Below, piece after piece: positions 51,001 through 59,546 of a stretch of DNA of 64,000 nucleotides. Each line of letters opens with the position of its first letter. Within the stretch, counting starts at the first letter, position 1. The stretch lies in NCBI GenBank assembly GCA_951812825.1, contig OX638324.1, forward strand, positions 316,977-380,976. Reading direction: 5' to 3'. Source of the stretch: an uncultured Dehalococcoidia bacterium (GTDB lineage Bacteria; Chloroflexota; Dehalococcoidia; Lucifugimonadales; GCA-2712585). Under the pieces are notes generated by a model. The model did no database searches. It was not told the origin of the DNA and saw only the letters and a program-made list of their open reading frames with translations. Position numbers and translations under genes: made by a program.

Positions 51001-51777
51001 ATGAACATCGAATACACTGGCAAAACTGCCATCGTCACCGGCGCCGCCCACGGCATCGGACGCGCCATCGTCCACGGTCTCGCGGCCAACGGCGCCCACG
51101 TCTGGGCCTGCGACATCCTCGACGATGTCCTGCAGGAAACCGTCGACACCGCCCAACCCCAAAACGGCGGCTCCGTCCACGCCTCCGTTACCGACGTTTC
51201 CGACGCCACGGCCGTCGCGTCCCTGGTAGAAAAAGCCTCCGCCCGCAACGGCCGGGTCGACATCCTGGTCCACAGCGCGGGAGGCACCGTCGGCCAGGCT
51301 GGCCAGCCCCTCGAGTCCGTCACCCCCGAAAATTGGCAGGCAATCTTCGACGTTAACCTCAAGGGGGCCTTCATCTGCTCCCAGGCCGTCGCGCCGGGCA
51401 TGAAACAAGCTGGGTTGGGCAGAATCCTGATAATCTCCAGCGGCGCCGGACTGGGCGTCAGCCTCACCGGCATCCAGGCCTACGCCTCCGCCAAGGCAGG
51501 ACAGATCGGCCTCGTCCGCCAGCTCGCCCACGAGCTCGGCCCCTTCGGCATCACAGTGAACAGCGTAGCCCCCGGCTTCATCCGCTCCAACCCCACCACC
51601 GAACGCCAGTGGGAGGCGATGGGTGCCGAAGGCCAGCAAAGGCTGATGCAAAGCATCCCGGTCAAACGCCCCGGCAGGGCGGAAGACATCGCCCACGCGG
51701 TCATGTTCCTCGTCTCCGATTACGCCGGCTACATCAGCGGACAGACCCTCTCCGTCAACGGCGGCCCCCGCCGCTAA
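51001..51777 (+). CDS. Short-chain dehydrogenase/reductase
   Basis: The 258-residue protein is a classical SDR. The cofactor motif TGAAHGIG lies at 13-20, an acidic D42-like residue in ACDI suggests NAD preference, the catalytic serine is in ISSGAG, and the YxxxK pair is in QAYASAKAG. The C-terminal SVAPGFIRSNPT and GQTLSVNGG blocks are typical of 3-oxoacyl-reductase-like members. The substrate is unknown. It follows the NHL genes on the same strand with a 73-bp gap and converges with the PLP enzyme gene. Confidence 0.93.
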   Translation: MNIEYTGKTAIVTGAAHGIGRAIVHGLAANGAHVWACDILDDVLQETVDTAQPQNGGSVHASVTDVSDATAVASLVEKASARNGRVDILVHSAGGTVGQAGQPLESVTPENWQAIFDVNLKGAFICSQAVAPGMKQAGLGRILIISSGAGLGVSLTGIQAYASAKAGQIGLVRQLAHELGPFGITVNSVAPGFIRSNPTTERQWEAMGAEGQQRLMQSIPVKRPGRAEDIAHAVMFLVSDYAGYISGQTLSVNGGPRR

Positions 51778-51792
51778 CAGATACGCCCGACG

Positions 51793-52941
51793 CTACCCGT
51801 CAAACAGCGCCGCAATCCGCTCCCCCACAACCTTCTCTTCTCCGTCCCGCAGCCCGAACATGTGGATGGCAATGAAGTCCTCGCCTTCCTTCACCCGCGT
51901 CCACACCGGCGGGTCCCCCTCCTTCAGCCTCGTCACAACGTCGTCGTTCGTCATTCCAGTCACTGCAGGGTCTACGTTCAGCCGCACGCCAAAGGGCTGA
52001 TGGCCGATAACATTTTCCATAATCGCCGCGTCCAACCCCGAAATTCCCAGCAGACACGTAAGCACCGTCCGACTCATCCGCTCCGCCTTCGCCAGCCTGT
52101 CCTCGTGGTTCATCGTCATCCAGTGACGCACCGCCGCCACCGCCCCCACTATCTCCTGCCTGTCCACCTTCTGCGGACGACCCACCCCCCGGATCCGACG
52201 TCCCTCGTACCCCACGAACGACTGCAGAGACAGCTTCCGCATAAAATCTTCGCTCCCCAGCGCCAGCCCGACGGACTGCGAAGCGCCAAGGTACTTGGCC
52301 GCGATGCACTGGAACGAAGCCCCCATCCGCACGTACTTCCCGAAGTTCTCCAGCGGATAGATCTGTCCCGCGGCGTCCACCAGCACCGGCAGCCCATGCT
52401 CATTCGCCACCTCCACCGTCTCCTCCAGCGAAAGTTCATGCGGGTCAGGCGTCTGCTCCATCGCCACGTAGTGGACCGCCGCCGTATTCTCTCCGATGGC
52501 CTGCTCGAGGTCTTCCCGGGTCGTGCCTTCGTCAGACCCGAAGTCGACCAGCTTCGCCCCCGCAAGCTCCAGACACCGGTCGTACCAGTACCGATGCCGA
52601 CGCTGAATCAGAATCTCGTCCTTCATCCCCTCCGTGTTGGGTAGCATCTGTATCTTCTCGTCGTCGTCCCCCGCCATCACCGCTGCGGTTGCCAGCGTCA
52701 GGGCCGAACCTGCCCCCGAAGTGACATACGCCGCCGGAACGTTCGCCATCTTCGCGATAGCCTCACCCGCCTTCTCCTCCAGCTCCATTAACGGAATATA
52801 CGCGTCGTCCGCCCGCTCCATCGCCTCCTTCACCTCCGGAATCGGCGTCGAACCACCCAGGAGCGTCACGCTCCCAATCGCGTTGATGACGGGCCTCGCC
52901 CCAAGCTCCTTGTAGATGCTGCCCCAGTCCTGCTCTGTCAT
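51793..52941 (-). CDS. PLP-dependent SelA/DgaE-like lyase
   Basis: The 382-residue enzyme belongs to the fold-type I group that includes bacterial SelA and D-glucosaminate-6-phosphate ammonia-lyase. The PLP lysine is K216 in QCIAAKYLGA and the ring-binding aspartate D189 in LVDAAGQIYP. The N-terminal GARPVINAIGSVTLLGGS is characteristic of the non-SelA branch. There is no SelA N-terminal tRNA-binding region and no selB or selD nearby, so selenocysteine synthesis is unlikely. GGAGTG precedes the ATG. Confidence 0.85.
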   Translation of the reverse strand: MTEQDWGSIYKELGARPVINAIGSVTLLGGSTPIPEVKEAMERADDAYIPLMELEEKAGEAIAKMANVPAAYVTSGAGSALTLATAAVMAGDDDEKIQMLPNTEGMKDEILIQRRHRYWYDRCLELAGAKLVDFGSDEGTTREDLEQAIGENTAAVHYVAMEQTPDPHELSLEETVEVANEHGLPVLVDAAGQIYPLENFGKYVRMGASFQCIAAKYLGASQSVGLALGSEDFMRKLSLQSFVGYEGRRIRGVGRPQKVDRQEIVGAVAAVRHWMTMNHEDRLAKAERMSRTVLTCLLGISGLDAAIMENVIGHQPFGVRLNVDPAVTGMTNDDVVTRLKEGDPPVWTRVKEGEDFIAIHMFGLRDGEEKVVGERIAALFDG

Positions 52942-53121
52942 TCTTCACTCCTTAACCTGCGTTTCGATTCGAATAATATATGCTGCCTGTCGATTGAACA
53001 AGACGGCACAACCAGATATGACCGCCGACCGGAAATGTCAAACTGATTTGACCAGGAGTCCTGGGTTCTCTGTCATAGAACAGATCCTTGCGCTATAATA
53101 TCAGCCAGAGGTTAACCCCAA

Positions 53122-53502
53122 ATGGTCACATCCGACGTCACATATCGAGAAGCTTCCCGCCACCTGCTGGCTCAGGCCCACGCCGAGTTGGCGTCCGGCG
53201 ATCTGCGCCAGGCGTCGGAGAAAGCGTGGGGCGCCGCCGCCCAGGTCGTAAAAGCCGCTGCCCATCTTCGCGGCTGGGACCACTACTCTCACCGTAGCCT
53301 CTTCGTCACCGTCGATAAACTGGTAGACGAAGTTGGAGACCCGGATATCCACAATCTGTTCATGTTCGCCAACGGTCTCCACACCAACTTCTACGAAAAC
53401 GCCTTCAGCGCCGATAGGGTGGCTCGCAACCTGGTTCAAACCGAAGCATTCATCGCCAAAATGGAAGCCACCCTCGACGCCTCCCCATCAAACGGCCAAT
53501 AG
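53122..53502 (+). CDS. PaREP1/HEPN-like helical protein
   Basis: The 126-residue all-helical protein matches the PaREP1 branch of HEPN-like domains: REASRHLLAQAHAELASGDL, the QASEKAWGAAAQVVKAAA helix, and HYSHRSLF. Canonical HEPN RNases carry R-x4-6-H; here H56-S-H58-R may take part, but the motif is not clearly catalytic. No nucleotidyltransferase partner is adjacent. An AGAGG site precedes the ATG. It may be the first gene of a transcript with ctaB. Confidence 0.75.
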   Translation: MVTSDVTYREASRHLLAQAHAELASGDLRQASEKAWGAAAQVVKAAAHLRGWDHYSHRSLFVTVDKLVDEVGDPDIHNLFMFANGLHTNFYENAFSADRVARNLVQTEAFIAKMEATLDASPSNGQ

Positions 53503-53506
53503 CGCT

Positions 53507-54439
53507 TTGAACCCCGCACTCACCGAGCCACGTGATGGGCGGCTGAAGCAGCCGGGCGAAAGCCCCAGCCGACGCTTCAGTACCGCTTTCAGGGACTACG
53601 TAACCCTCACCAAGCCCCGCATAGTCCTGCTTCTCCTGTTCACAGCCCTGGTGGGAATGTTCCTGGCCGCCGCCGGCCCGCCCGACTTCAAGCTGGCAGC
53701 CATCGTCATGGTTGCCGGAGCGCTGGCATCCGGCGGCGCCAACGCCCTCAACCACTTCCTCGACAGGGATATCGACGCCCGCATGCGCAGGACCAGCCGC
53801 CGCCCCGTGGCCGCCCAGCGCGTCAGCCCACCTCAGGCGCTCATTTTCGGCTTTACCGTCAACGTAATCGCCTTCATACTCTTCGCCACGCTGGTCAACC
53901 TTCTCAGCGCCGTCCTCGCCCTCTCCTCCACCCTCTTCTACGTCTTCGTCTACACCATGAGCCTCAAGCGGACTACACCCCAGAACATCGTCATCGGTGG
54001 TGCTGCCGGAGCCCTCCCTCCCGTCATAGGCTGGACCGCCGTAACCGGCAGCCTCGCCCTCCCCGCCTTCTACCTCTTCGCCATCGTCTTTTTCTGGACC
54101 CCGCCCCACTTCTGGGCATTGTCCCTTCTGCTCAAGGACGACTACGAAAGCGTTGGCGTACCCATGCTCCCCGTAGTCATGGGCGTCACCAAAACTAAGA
54201 AGGCCATCCTTCTCTACAGCATCCTGTTGCTGGCCCTCACGTCCATGTTCTTCGTCACCGGCGCCGTAGGCTGGCTGTATCTGGGCACGTCTCTTTTCCT
54301 GGGCCTGGTATTCGTGTATCAAGCCGCCAGACTGCTCAGAAGTCCCGGCATCCAGGGCGCCCTCTCCACCTACCTCTACTCCCTCGCCTACCTGTTCCTA
54401 CTCTTCGCCGCCATCGCCGTAGACGCTTCCATTTCCTGA
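53507..54439 (+). CDS. ctaB: Protoheme IX farnesyltransferase (heme O synthase)
   Basis: The most plausible start is TTG at 53507, 4 bp after the previous stop; there is no in-frame ATG before the first membrane helix. The 310-residue product has about eight or nine membrane helices and the UbiA-family prenyl-diphosphate motif N82-x3-D86-x-D88-x-D90 in NHFLDRDIDARM, plus the second loop around LLKDDYESVGVPMLPVV. It makes heme O for terminal oxidases. No cytochrome oxidase or ctaA gene is adjacent. Confidence 0.93.
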   Translation: MNPALTEPRDGRLKQPGESPSRRFSTAFRDYVTLTKPRIVLLLLFTALVGMFLAAAGPPDFKLAAIVMVAGALASGGANALNHFLDRDIDARMRRTSRRPVAAQRVSPPQALIFGFTVNVIAFILFATLVNLLSAVLALSSTLFYVFVYTMSLKRTTPQNIVIGGAAGALPPVIGWTAVTGSLALPAFYLFAIVFFWTPPHFWALSLLLKDDYESVGVPMLPVVMGVTKTKKAILLYSILLLALTSMFFVTGAVGWLYLGTSLFLGLVFVYQAARLLRSPGIQGALSTYLYSLAYLFLLFAAIAVDASIS

Positions 54440-54456
54440 CAACACGTCCCGCCTGT

Positions 54457-54600
54457 CATTCGCAATTCTGAGCATGGTAAAGAATCTAGCAAACGACTAA
54501 CGCGTCCGACTAACCTCTTGCCCCTTCACCCACATGTCATTCCGAACGCAGCACGCCCCCCTCATGTCATCCTGAGGAGGCTCCGCGACGAAGGATCTCG
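54457..54600. repeat. Cluster of dispersed GTCATTC...GAATCT repeats
   Basis: Two degenerate copies (about 54457-54490 and 54537-54553) and one good copy (54566-54600, CTGAGGAGGCTCCGCGACG core) occupy most of the 312-bp gap. No gene is supported here. Confidence 0.7.
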
Positions 54601-54752
54601 ATCCCGTCCACACACTCGCAAGGGTGTTACCCAGGTGCCCGGTTTAAGTGCTATCTATGTGCCCAGTTGCACAATGGGGCTGATCCGGCTGAGACGCACA
54701 ACTGAATTGGCCGCTACCCAAGCCCCCACCAGCCGAAATACCCGCTCCCTAC

Positions 54753-55637
54753 CTAGCCCTGTCGGACGAACTTCTGGACCCGCTGCTCCCAGCATACCGC
54801 CATGTAAATATCCCCGTGCGTGTCAACCCAGATCTGGTGGCCGTAGACCGTGTCGAACCGCGCCTGCACGTCCCCTGACTTGTCCAGAACCGTGATGCGC
54901 GGCGACTCGTCGTCCGCGCCGCCTTCGTGCACAAACACGTTCTCGTCGCCGTCCATGCAGATGTCCACGGGGCTGGTGAGATCCGCCCACTGGTTGACGA
55001 ACTCCCCCGCGGGTGAGAATATCTGCACCCGGTTGTTCTTCCTGTCGCACACGTACACCAACCCCTCCGAGTCCACCCAAAGGCTGTGGGGCAGGTGAAA
55101 CTCTCCCGGCGCGTTCTTTCCCGGCGCGCCCCACGACGAAATTAGCTCGCCGCCGCCGGAGAAGCGGTGCACCCGCGCATTCCGGTACCCGTCGGAAACG
55201 TAGATGTCGCCTGAAGGGGCGCTGAACATCCGGGTAGGCATGTTGAACGGCTCGGCGGCCCGCTGCGGCTCGCCCCCAATCTCCGTCAGCCCCGTATGGG
55301 AAGGATAACCCTTCCTCCCCAACTCCATCAGCCGCTCCCCGTCCAACCTTAGATGCAATGCCTGATGCGCGCCCCGGTCCACCAGGTACATCGAGTCGTC
55401 CCCAGAGATGGTCATGATATGACCCTCGTTGATCTCACCCTCGCCCCAGGAGCACAGGTAGTTTCCCTCTCTGTCGAAGACGATGATCGGCGGTTCCTGA
55501 CGCTGGTGACACACGTACACCCGGTCCTGCGAGTCAACCGCCACGCCGACAAGTATGCCGAATTGCCAGCCTTCAGGCAGCTTCGCCCAATTCTCGATAA
55601 TCCGATACTGGTATCGGCCGCTACCTACCGTATTCAT
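54753..55637 (-). CDS. NHL-repeat propeller protein, lyase-like
   Basis: The 294-residue protein has about five or six NHL repeats (VGVAVDSQDRVYVCHQR, LWVDSEGLVYVCDRKNNRVQIF) and starts after GGAGCAAGG. It is more distant from the DUF1800-linked propellers and resembles the peptidyl-amidoglycolate-lyase-like group by general layout. Without the metal and catalytic residues assigned, an enzymatic role is not claimed. No signal peptide is seen. It is followed by the nitroreductase gene upstream on the same strand with a 33-bp gap. Confidence 0.8.
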   Translation of the reverse strand: MNTVGSGRYQYRIIENWAKLPEGWQFGILVGVAVDSQDRVYVCHQRQEPPIIVFDREGNYLCSWGEGEINEGHIMTISGDDSMYLVDRGAHQALHLRLDGERLMELGRKGYPSHTGLTEIGGEPQRAAEPFNMPTRMFSAPSGDIYVSDGYRNARVHRFSGGGELISSWGAPGKNAPGEFHLPHSLWVDSEGLVYVCDRKNNRVQIFSPAGEFVNQWADLTSPVDICMDGDENVFVHEGGADDESPRITVLDKSGDVQARFDTVYGHQIWVDTHGDIYMAVCWEQRVQKFVRQG

Positions 55638-55670
55638 ATACCTTGCTCCTGGTGAAATGCTGACAAGCTG

Positions 55671-56192
55671 CTATCTGGCCAGATAGGGATACCCGAACCG
55701 GCCCATGTGAGCAATAGCAGACATGGGCTTTCGCTTTCTGTTGCGACCCCTCACGGAATCCAGCCGGTAGCCGAAGGGCAGAACGGTAATGAGATCAAAG
55801 TCCATCGGAACTCCCAACATCTGCTTCACCTGCAGTTCCGCTTTCGGGTCGCTGAAACCAACGAAGCAGGTGCCAAGCCCCAGCGACCAAGCCATGATCT
55901 CCATCTGCTGAATTGCCCTGCCCGCATCCAGATCGAGCCGTTCGGCGTCCCGCATAAAAACAGCAATGGCCATCGGAGCACCAGCAATGAAGGGACCGCT
56001 TTCGGCGATGGCTCCAATCTCCTTCAACATGTCAGAGTCCGTAATCACCACGAAGTGCCACGGCTGACGATTTCGAGAGCTTGGCGCACCCCGGCCCGCC
56101 TGCAATATCTTGGTGGTCACGTCGATGGGCACCCGGTCCGGCTTGAACTCCCTGATGGTCAGTCGGGTGTTGAGGCATTCATAAACGTCCAT
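55671..56192 (-). CDS. Nitroreductase family FMN protein
   Basis: The 173-residue protein is a small nitroreductase. FMN-phosphate arginines R10 and R14 lie in NTRLTIREF; APSSRNRQPWHFVVI (36-50) and the C-terminal VLPFGYRLD are family blocks. GAGGAGGG precedes the ATG. The family reduces nitro compounds, quinones or flavins, usually as a homodimer. It is probably transcribed with the NHL gene 33 bp downstream. Confidence 0.9.
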   Translation of the reverse strand: MDVYECLNTRLTIREFKPDRVPIDVTTKILQAGRGAPSSRNRQPWHFVVITDSDMLKEIGAIAESGPFIAGAPMAIAVFMRDAERLDLDAGRAIQQMEIMAWSLGLGTCFVGFSDPKAELQVKQMLGVPMDFDLITVLPFGYRLDSVRGRNRKRKPMSAIAHMGRFGYPYLAR

Positions 56193-56395
56193 GGCTCCCT
56201 CCTCTGGTCAACCCTTAGTTTCACCTTAATTAGGTCAATGTTAGTTACGTTAACTCTAAAGGCTGGTGAACGCTCCAGGCAAGTCTAACTGCCACCGCGC
56301 TTTCCCAGATTTTACGTTATACGCTTTTCTCCTCGGCCATAGCGATTACAACCCGTAGTGTGGTAGAGTGTCTCTAAGCAAAAAGGGAGGGCGTT

Positions 56396-57568
56396 ATGGA
56401 ATACAATCTTGTTTCTGGAGATTCCCACGTAGACCTCAGTTGGCTTCCGGGAGACCTTTTTGTCGAAGGAGCTCCCGAAGCGTTGAAGGACAAGGTCCCG
56501 CGAATCGAAGAGACCGACGAAGGCCCGCGTTGGATCGCCGAAGGAGGAGTCCTCGGCGTGGCCAACGCCGCCGGTCACGGCTTCAGCCCTCCCGTCCGCG
56601 GCATGCGCAAGCGCATCGACCGCATGTGGGACGCCGGTTTCTACGAAGGCGGCCCCCATCCCACCACTCCCGAGCTGCGCCTCCAGGACATGGTTATGGA
56701 CGGCATCGACGCCGAGGTCCTCTATGGCATCACCGGTACCGGTATGCGCCTCAAGGACCACGACACCATCGCCGCCACCTACCGCACCTATAACGATTGG
56801 GTGGCCGAATTCTGCGACAGCAACCCTGGTCGCTGGTACGCCCTCGCCTGCATCCCCATCCACGATCCCAACTTGGCGGCGGCGGAGCTTCAGCGCGCCG
56901 CCGACAAGGGCCCCATCCGCGGCGCAGACCTGATCGCCAGCGAGGTCACCTGGCCCATCTACACCCGGGACGGTCACTGGGACCCGCTATGGGACGTGGT
57001 CGCCAAAAACAACATGTCCATCTCCTTCCACGTCGGTGGCGGACGCATCCCCGTGCCCCCGCCGCCCAACGGCGACGCCTCCTCAAACGGCGATTCCTCC
57101 CAGAACGAGCTCGCCCATCAGGGCGTCACCCAGTCCCTAGGCCAGCTCTCCGGCGTCCAGTGGCTCATCGGCATCATCCTCAGCGGCACCTGCGAAAAGT
57201 TCCCCGGCTTCAAATTCGTCATGGGGGAATGCGGAGCAGGCTGGGTCCCCTTCGTTCTCGGTCGAATGGACCACATCTACCTCGACAGCGCCCTCGACAA
57301 GAAGTTCGACCCGCCCCTCAGCATGCTCCCCAGCGAGTACTGGTTCCGGCAGGGCAGCACCACCTTCCAGGAGGAGTCCGACGTGGCCCAGATGGCCCAC
57401 CTCATCGGCGAAAACAACATGATGTGGGGCTCCGACTATCCCCATCCCGACGGTGTCTGGCCCGACTCCAAGGCCATAATCCAGGAGACCATGGGCGATC
57501 TCGACCCCGGCGTCCTCACCAAAATCACCCGAGACAACGCCGTCAAACAATACCGCATGGGCCAATAA
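56396..57568 (+). CDS. Amidohydrolase family protein (COG2159)
   Basis: The 390-residue protein begins after GGGAGG. It is an amidohydrolase-2 enzyme with SGDSHVD (D9, H11, D13), a SFHVGGGRIP histidine segment, MGECGAGWVPFVLGRMD, and GSDYPHPDG near the C terminus as metal ligands. A low-complexity Asn/Ser/Gly insert at about 225-240 is an oddity. A paralogue with nearly the same N terminus starts at 63911. A strong hairpin follows the stop. Confidence 0.9.
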   Translation: MEYNLVSGDSHVDLSWLPGDLFVEGAPEALKDKVPRIEETDEGPRWIAEGGVLGVANAAGHGFSPPVRGMRKRIDRMWDAGFYEGGPHPTTPELRLQDMVMDGIDAEVLYGITGTGMRLKDHDTIAATYRTYNDWVAEFCDSNPGRWYALACIPIHDPNLAAAELQRAADKGPIRGADLIASEVTWPIYTRDGHWDPLWDVVAKNNMSISFHVGGGRIPVPPPPNGDASSNGDSSQNELAHQGVTQSLGQLSGVQWLIGIILSGTCEKFPGFKFVMGECGAGWVPFVLGRMDHIYLDSALDKKFDPPLSMLPSEYWFRQGSTTFQEESDVAQMAHLIGENNMMWGSDYPHPDGVWPDSKAIIQETMGDLDPGVLTKITRDNAVKQYRMGQ

Positions 57569-57591
57569 CCCTCCCCCTTCACCATTCCTGC

Positions 57592-57624
57592 GAAAGAGGG
57601 CGCTCTTTGGGAGCGCCCTCTTTC
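57592..57624 (+). terminator. Strong hairpin after the amidohydrolase gene
   Basis: Perfect 13-bp arms at 57592-57604 and 57612-57624 enclose a 7-base loop. No clear T-run follows, so it may terminate weakly or stabilise the mRNA end. Confidence 0.7.
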
Positions 57625-57647
57625 GTTCCCCCTCCACCCCAACTTCC

Positions 57648-57674
57648 GTAGGGGCGGCTCGCGATCCGCCCACC
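57648..57674. repeat. GTAGGGGCGG dispersed palindrome
   Basis: A GTAGGGGCGGCTCGCGATCCGCCC copy, slightly imperfect. The rest of the 346-bp gap holds only the two hairpins listed. Confidence 0.7.
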
Positions 57675-57824
57675 TCTCTAACCAATTCCAACTCCAACGC
57701 TCACGTGGGTTCCCCACACCACTCTTGTTCCTGCGAAGGCAGGAACCAATTCCACCCTCCACGCGGGCGGAAACTCCCAACCACGCGCCTCGACGCAAAC
57801 CCAACACCACCCTCAACAAAAACA

Positions 57825-57847
57825 GACGGGGCATTTGCAGCCCCGTC
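57825..57847 (-). terminator. Rho-independent terminator of the RRM gene
   Basis: On the minus strand the arms 57847-57840 and 57832-57825 form a perfect 8-bp GC-rich stem with a 7-base loop, followed by TGTTTTTG. It lies about 70 bp after the stop of the RRM gene. Confidence 0.8.
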
Positions 57848-57915
57848 ATGTTTTCAAACTATTCAATTGTCGCCGGTCGTAACGGCGGGGGGACGGCGGC
57901 TGGGCCGCCAAATCC

Positions 57916-58179
57916 CTAATACATTCGGCGGCGGTCTTCCCTCGGTCGAGCCTGGTTCGCGTTAATCGGCCTCCCCTTGATGGGCTTCCCGTTCAACTCT
58001 GCGATGGCGGCCTCCGCCTCCGTGTCGTTCTCCATCTCCACAAACCCGAATCCCCGGGACCTGTCCGTATACCGGTCCCGAATTACCCTTGCCGACGTCA
58101 CAGTTCCGAAGGCGCTGAAGGCTTCGCCCAGCTCCTCGTCCGAAACGTCATAAGAGAGATTACCTACGTAGATGTTCAT
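57916..58179 (-). CDS. RRM-domain RNA-binding protein
   Basis: The 87-residue protein is a single RNA-recognition motif with RNP2 IYVGNL (3-8) and RNP1 RGFGFVEM (42-49), ending in a short basic tail. AAGGAG lies 8 bases before the ATG. Bacterial single-RRM proteins of this type bind single-stranded RNA and are often cold-induced in cyanobacteria and other groups. Its leader seems long and its 3' end has a clear terminator, so it is a single-gene transcript. Confidence 0.95.
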   Translation of the reverse strand: MNIYVGNLSYDVSDEELGEAFSAFGTVTSARVIRDRYTDRSRGFGFVEMENDTEAEAAIAELNGKPIKGRPINANQARPREDRRRMY

Positions 58180-58305
58180 TAACGGCGCTCCTTAAAGCTA
58201 ACAATTTCTCCTCTCACCTGGGAAACGCCGCACAGAGCATCAACTTACCCAAACTCAACAAGCGGATCGTCACAATAACCTGGTCTAGGAGTCTCCCCTA
58301 TTCTA
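58180..58305 (-). promoter_or_regulatory. Long leader and candidate promoter of the RRM gene
   Basis: Reading leftward, TAGAAT (58300-58305) is a good -10 hexamer; a TTGAGA about 19 bases upstream could be the -35. This would give a leader of about 115 bases, unusual among genes here and reminiscent of cold-shock genes. No specific structure was established. Confidence 0.4.
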
Positions 58306-58465
58306 CCACGCCTTTGGGATTCTTTCTCAAGCCCCGAAATGTCACTTTATCGCCGGTCTTTGCGTTCCGCCTCTATCTCAACGCCCTCCGCCGCTTGATA
58401 ACCCTTCCTCCAGATACTAAACTTGCCGTCGAATCGACCCTATCCCAATCACAAGGAGCGCCTAC

Positions 58466-59518
58466 ATGCCCATCGACATGGTCACCGTGTCCGTCGACAA
58501 TCTCGAACAGTTCACCTTTGACGCCTTTTTCGCCATGGGCATGAGCGACGAAGAGGCACGCTACTGCACCAACGGCCTCATTCAGAGCGAACTTCGCTGC
58601 CTCTCAGGCCAGGGTCAGGGCGTCCGTCGTCTCCCCGACTACCGACAGCGCATCGTCGACGGTCACGTTAACCTCGGCGCTAAATTCGAAATCGTCAAGG
58701 AATCTCCCGCCCTCGCCCTCGTCGACGCCCATAACGGCCTCGGCTCCCCCGTGGGCCAAAGAGCTATGAGTCTCGCCGTCAAGAAGGCCAAGGACGTGGG
58801 TGTCGGCACCGTCATCGTCCGAAATGGCACCCACTACGGCTCCTCCGGCGTCCACGCCCGCCTCGCCGCGGAGCAAGACTGCATCGGCGTCGCCTACACC
58901 AACGCCGGCCCGGAAATGGCCCCCTGGGGCGGCGCTACTGGCGTCGTTGGCACCAACCCCTGGGCCATCGCCGCCCCCGCCGGCGGCCCCTTCCCCGTCG
59001 TCCTCGATATCGCTCTCACCACCGCCGGCAAGGGCATGATGCGCTGGTTCCTCCGCGAGGGCATGAAGATGCCCCTCGACTGGGCCCTCACCCCCGACGG
59101 CCACGAGACCGACGACCCCGCCGCCGCCATGGACGGCGCCCTCCTCGGCATCGGTCAGCACAAGGGCTACGGCCTCGCCATGATGACCGACGTCCTTACC
59201 GGAGTCATCTCCGGCGGCGCTTTCGGCCTCACCCCCTACTCCGACCCCGCAAAGCTCGACGTTGCCCACAGCTTCACCGCCATCGATATCGCCTGGTTCA
59301 TGCCCGTGGAGGACTTTAAGTCTCGCATGGATGCCTTCATCGCCGAATGCAAGGCCAGCAAGCTCCGTCCCGGCTTCGACGAAATCCTCGTCCCCGGCGA
59401 AATAGACTACCGCCGCGAATCCGAATACCGACGCTCCGGCGCGAAGATCGACTCCGTCGTCTTCGAACAGCTCCGCGACCTCGCCAAAACCCTGAACATC
59501 CCCTTCACCCTCGAATAG
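58466..59518 (+). CDS. Ldh_2 family dehydrogenase
   Basis: The 350-residue protein starts after AAGGAG. It has Ldh_2 blocks: a VRNGTHYGSSGVHA histidine segment, GTNPWAIAAPAGG, and GQHKGYGLAMMTDVLTG. It is a distant paralogue of the enzyme at 15522, and its N-terminal RGVETHG-like block is replaced by a divergent LRCLSGQGQGV. It would act on a 2-hydroxyacid or ureidoglycolate-like compound. It is first in a same-strand run of five catabolic genes. Confidence 0.87.
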   Translation: MPIDMVTVSVDNLEQFTFDAFFAMGMSDEEARYCTNGLIQSELRCLSGQGQGVRRLPDYRQRIVDGHVNLGAKFEIVKESPALALVDAHNGLGSPVGQRAMSLAVKKAKDVGVGTVIVRNGTHYGSSGVHARLAAEQDCIGVAYTNAGPEMAPWGGATGVVGTNPWAIAAPAGGPFPVVLDIALTTAGKGMMRWFLREGMKMPLDWALTPDGHETDDPAAAMDGALLGIGQHKGYGLAMMTDVLTGVISGGAFGLTPYSDPAKLDVAHSFTAIDIAWFMPVEDFKSRMDAFIAECKASKLRPGFDEILVPGEIDYRRESEYRRSGAKIDSVVFEQLRDLAKTLNIPFTLE

Positions 59519-59546
59519 CCTCGACCCTCCAGAAAAGGAGACGCTC

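Noticed and set aside
51793..52941. Selenocysteine synthase SelA and a selenoprotein system
   Set aside because: The N terminus fits the DgaE-like branch, and no selB, selD or tRNA-Sec was found.
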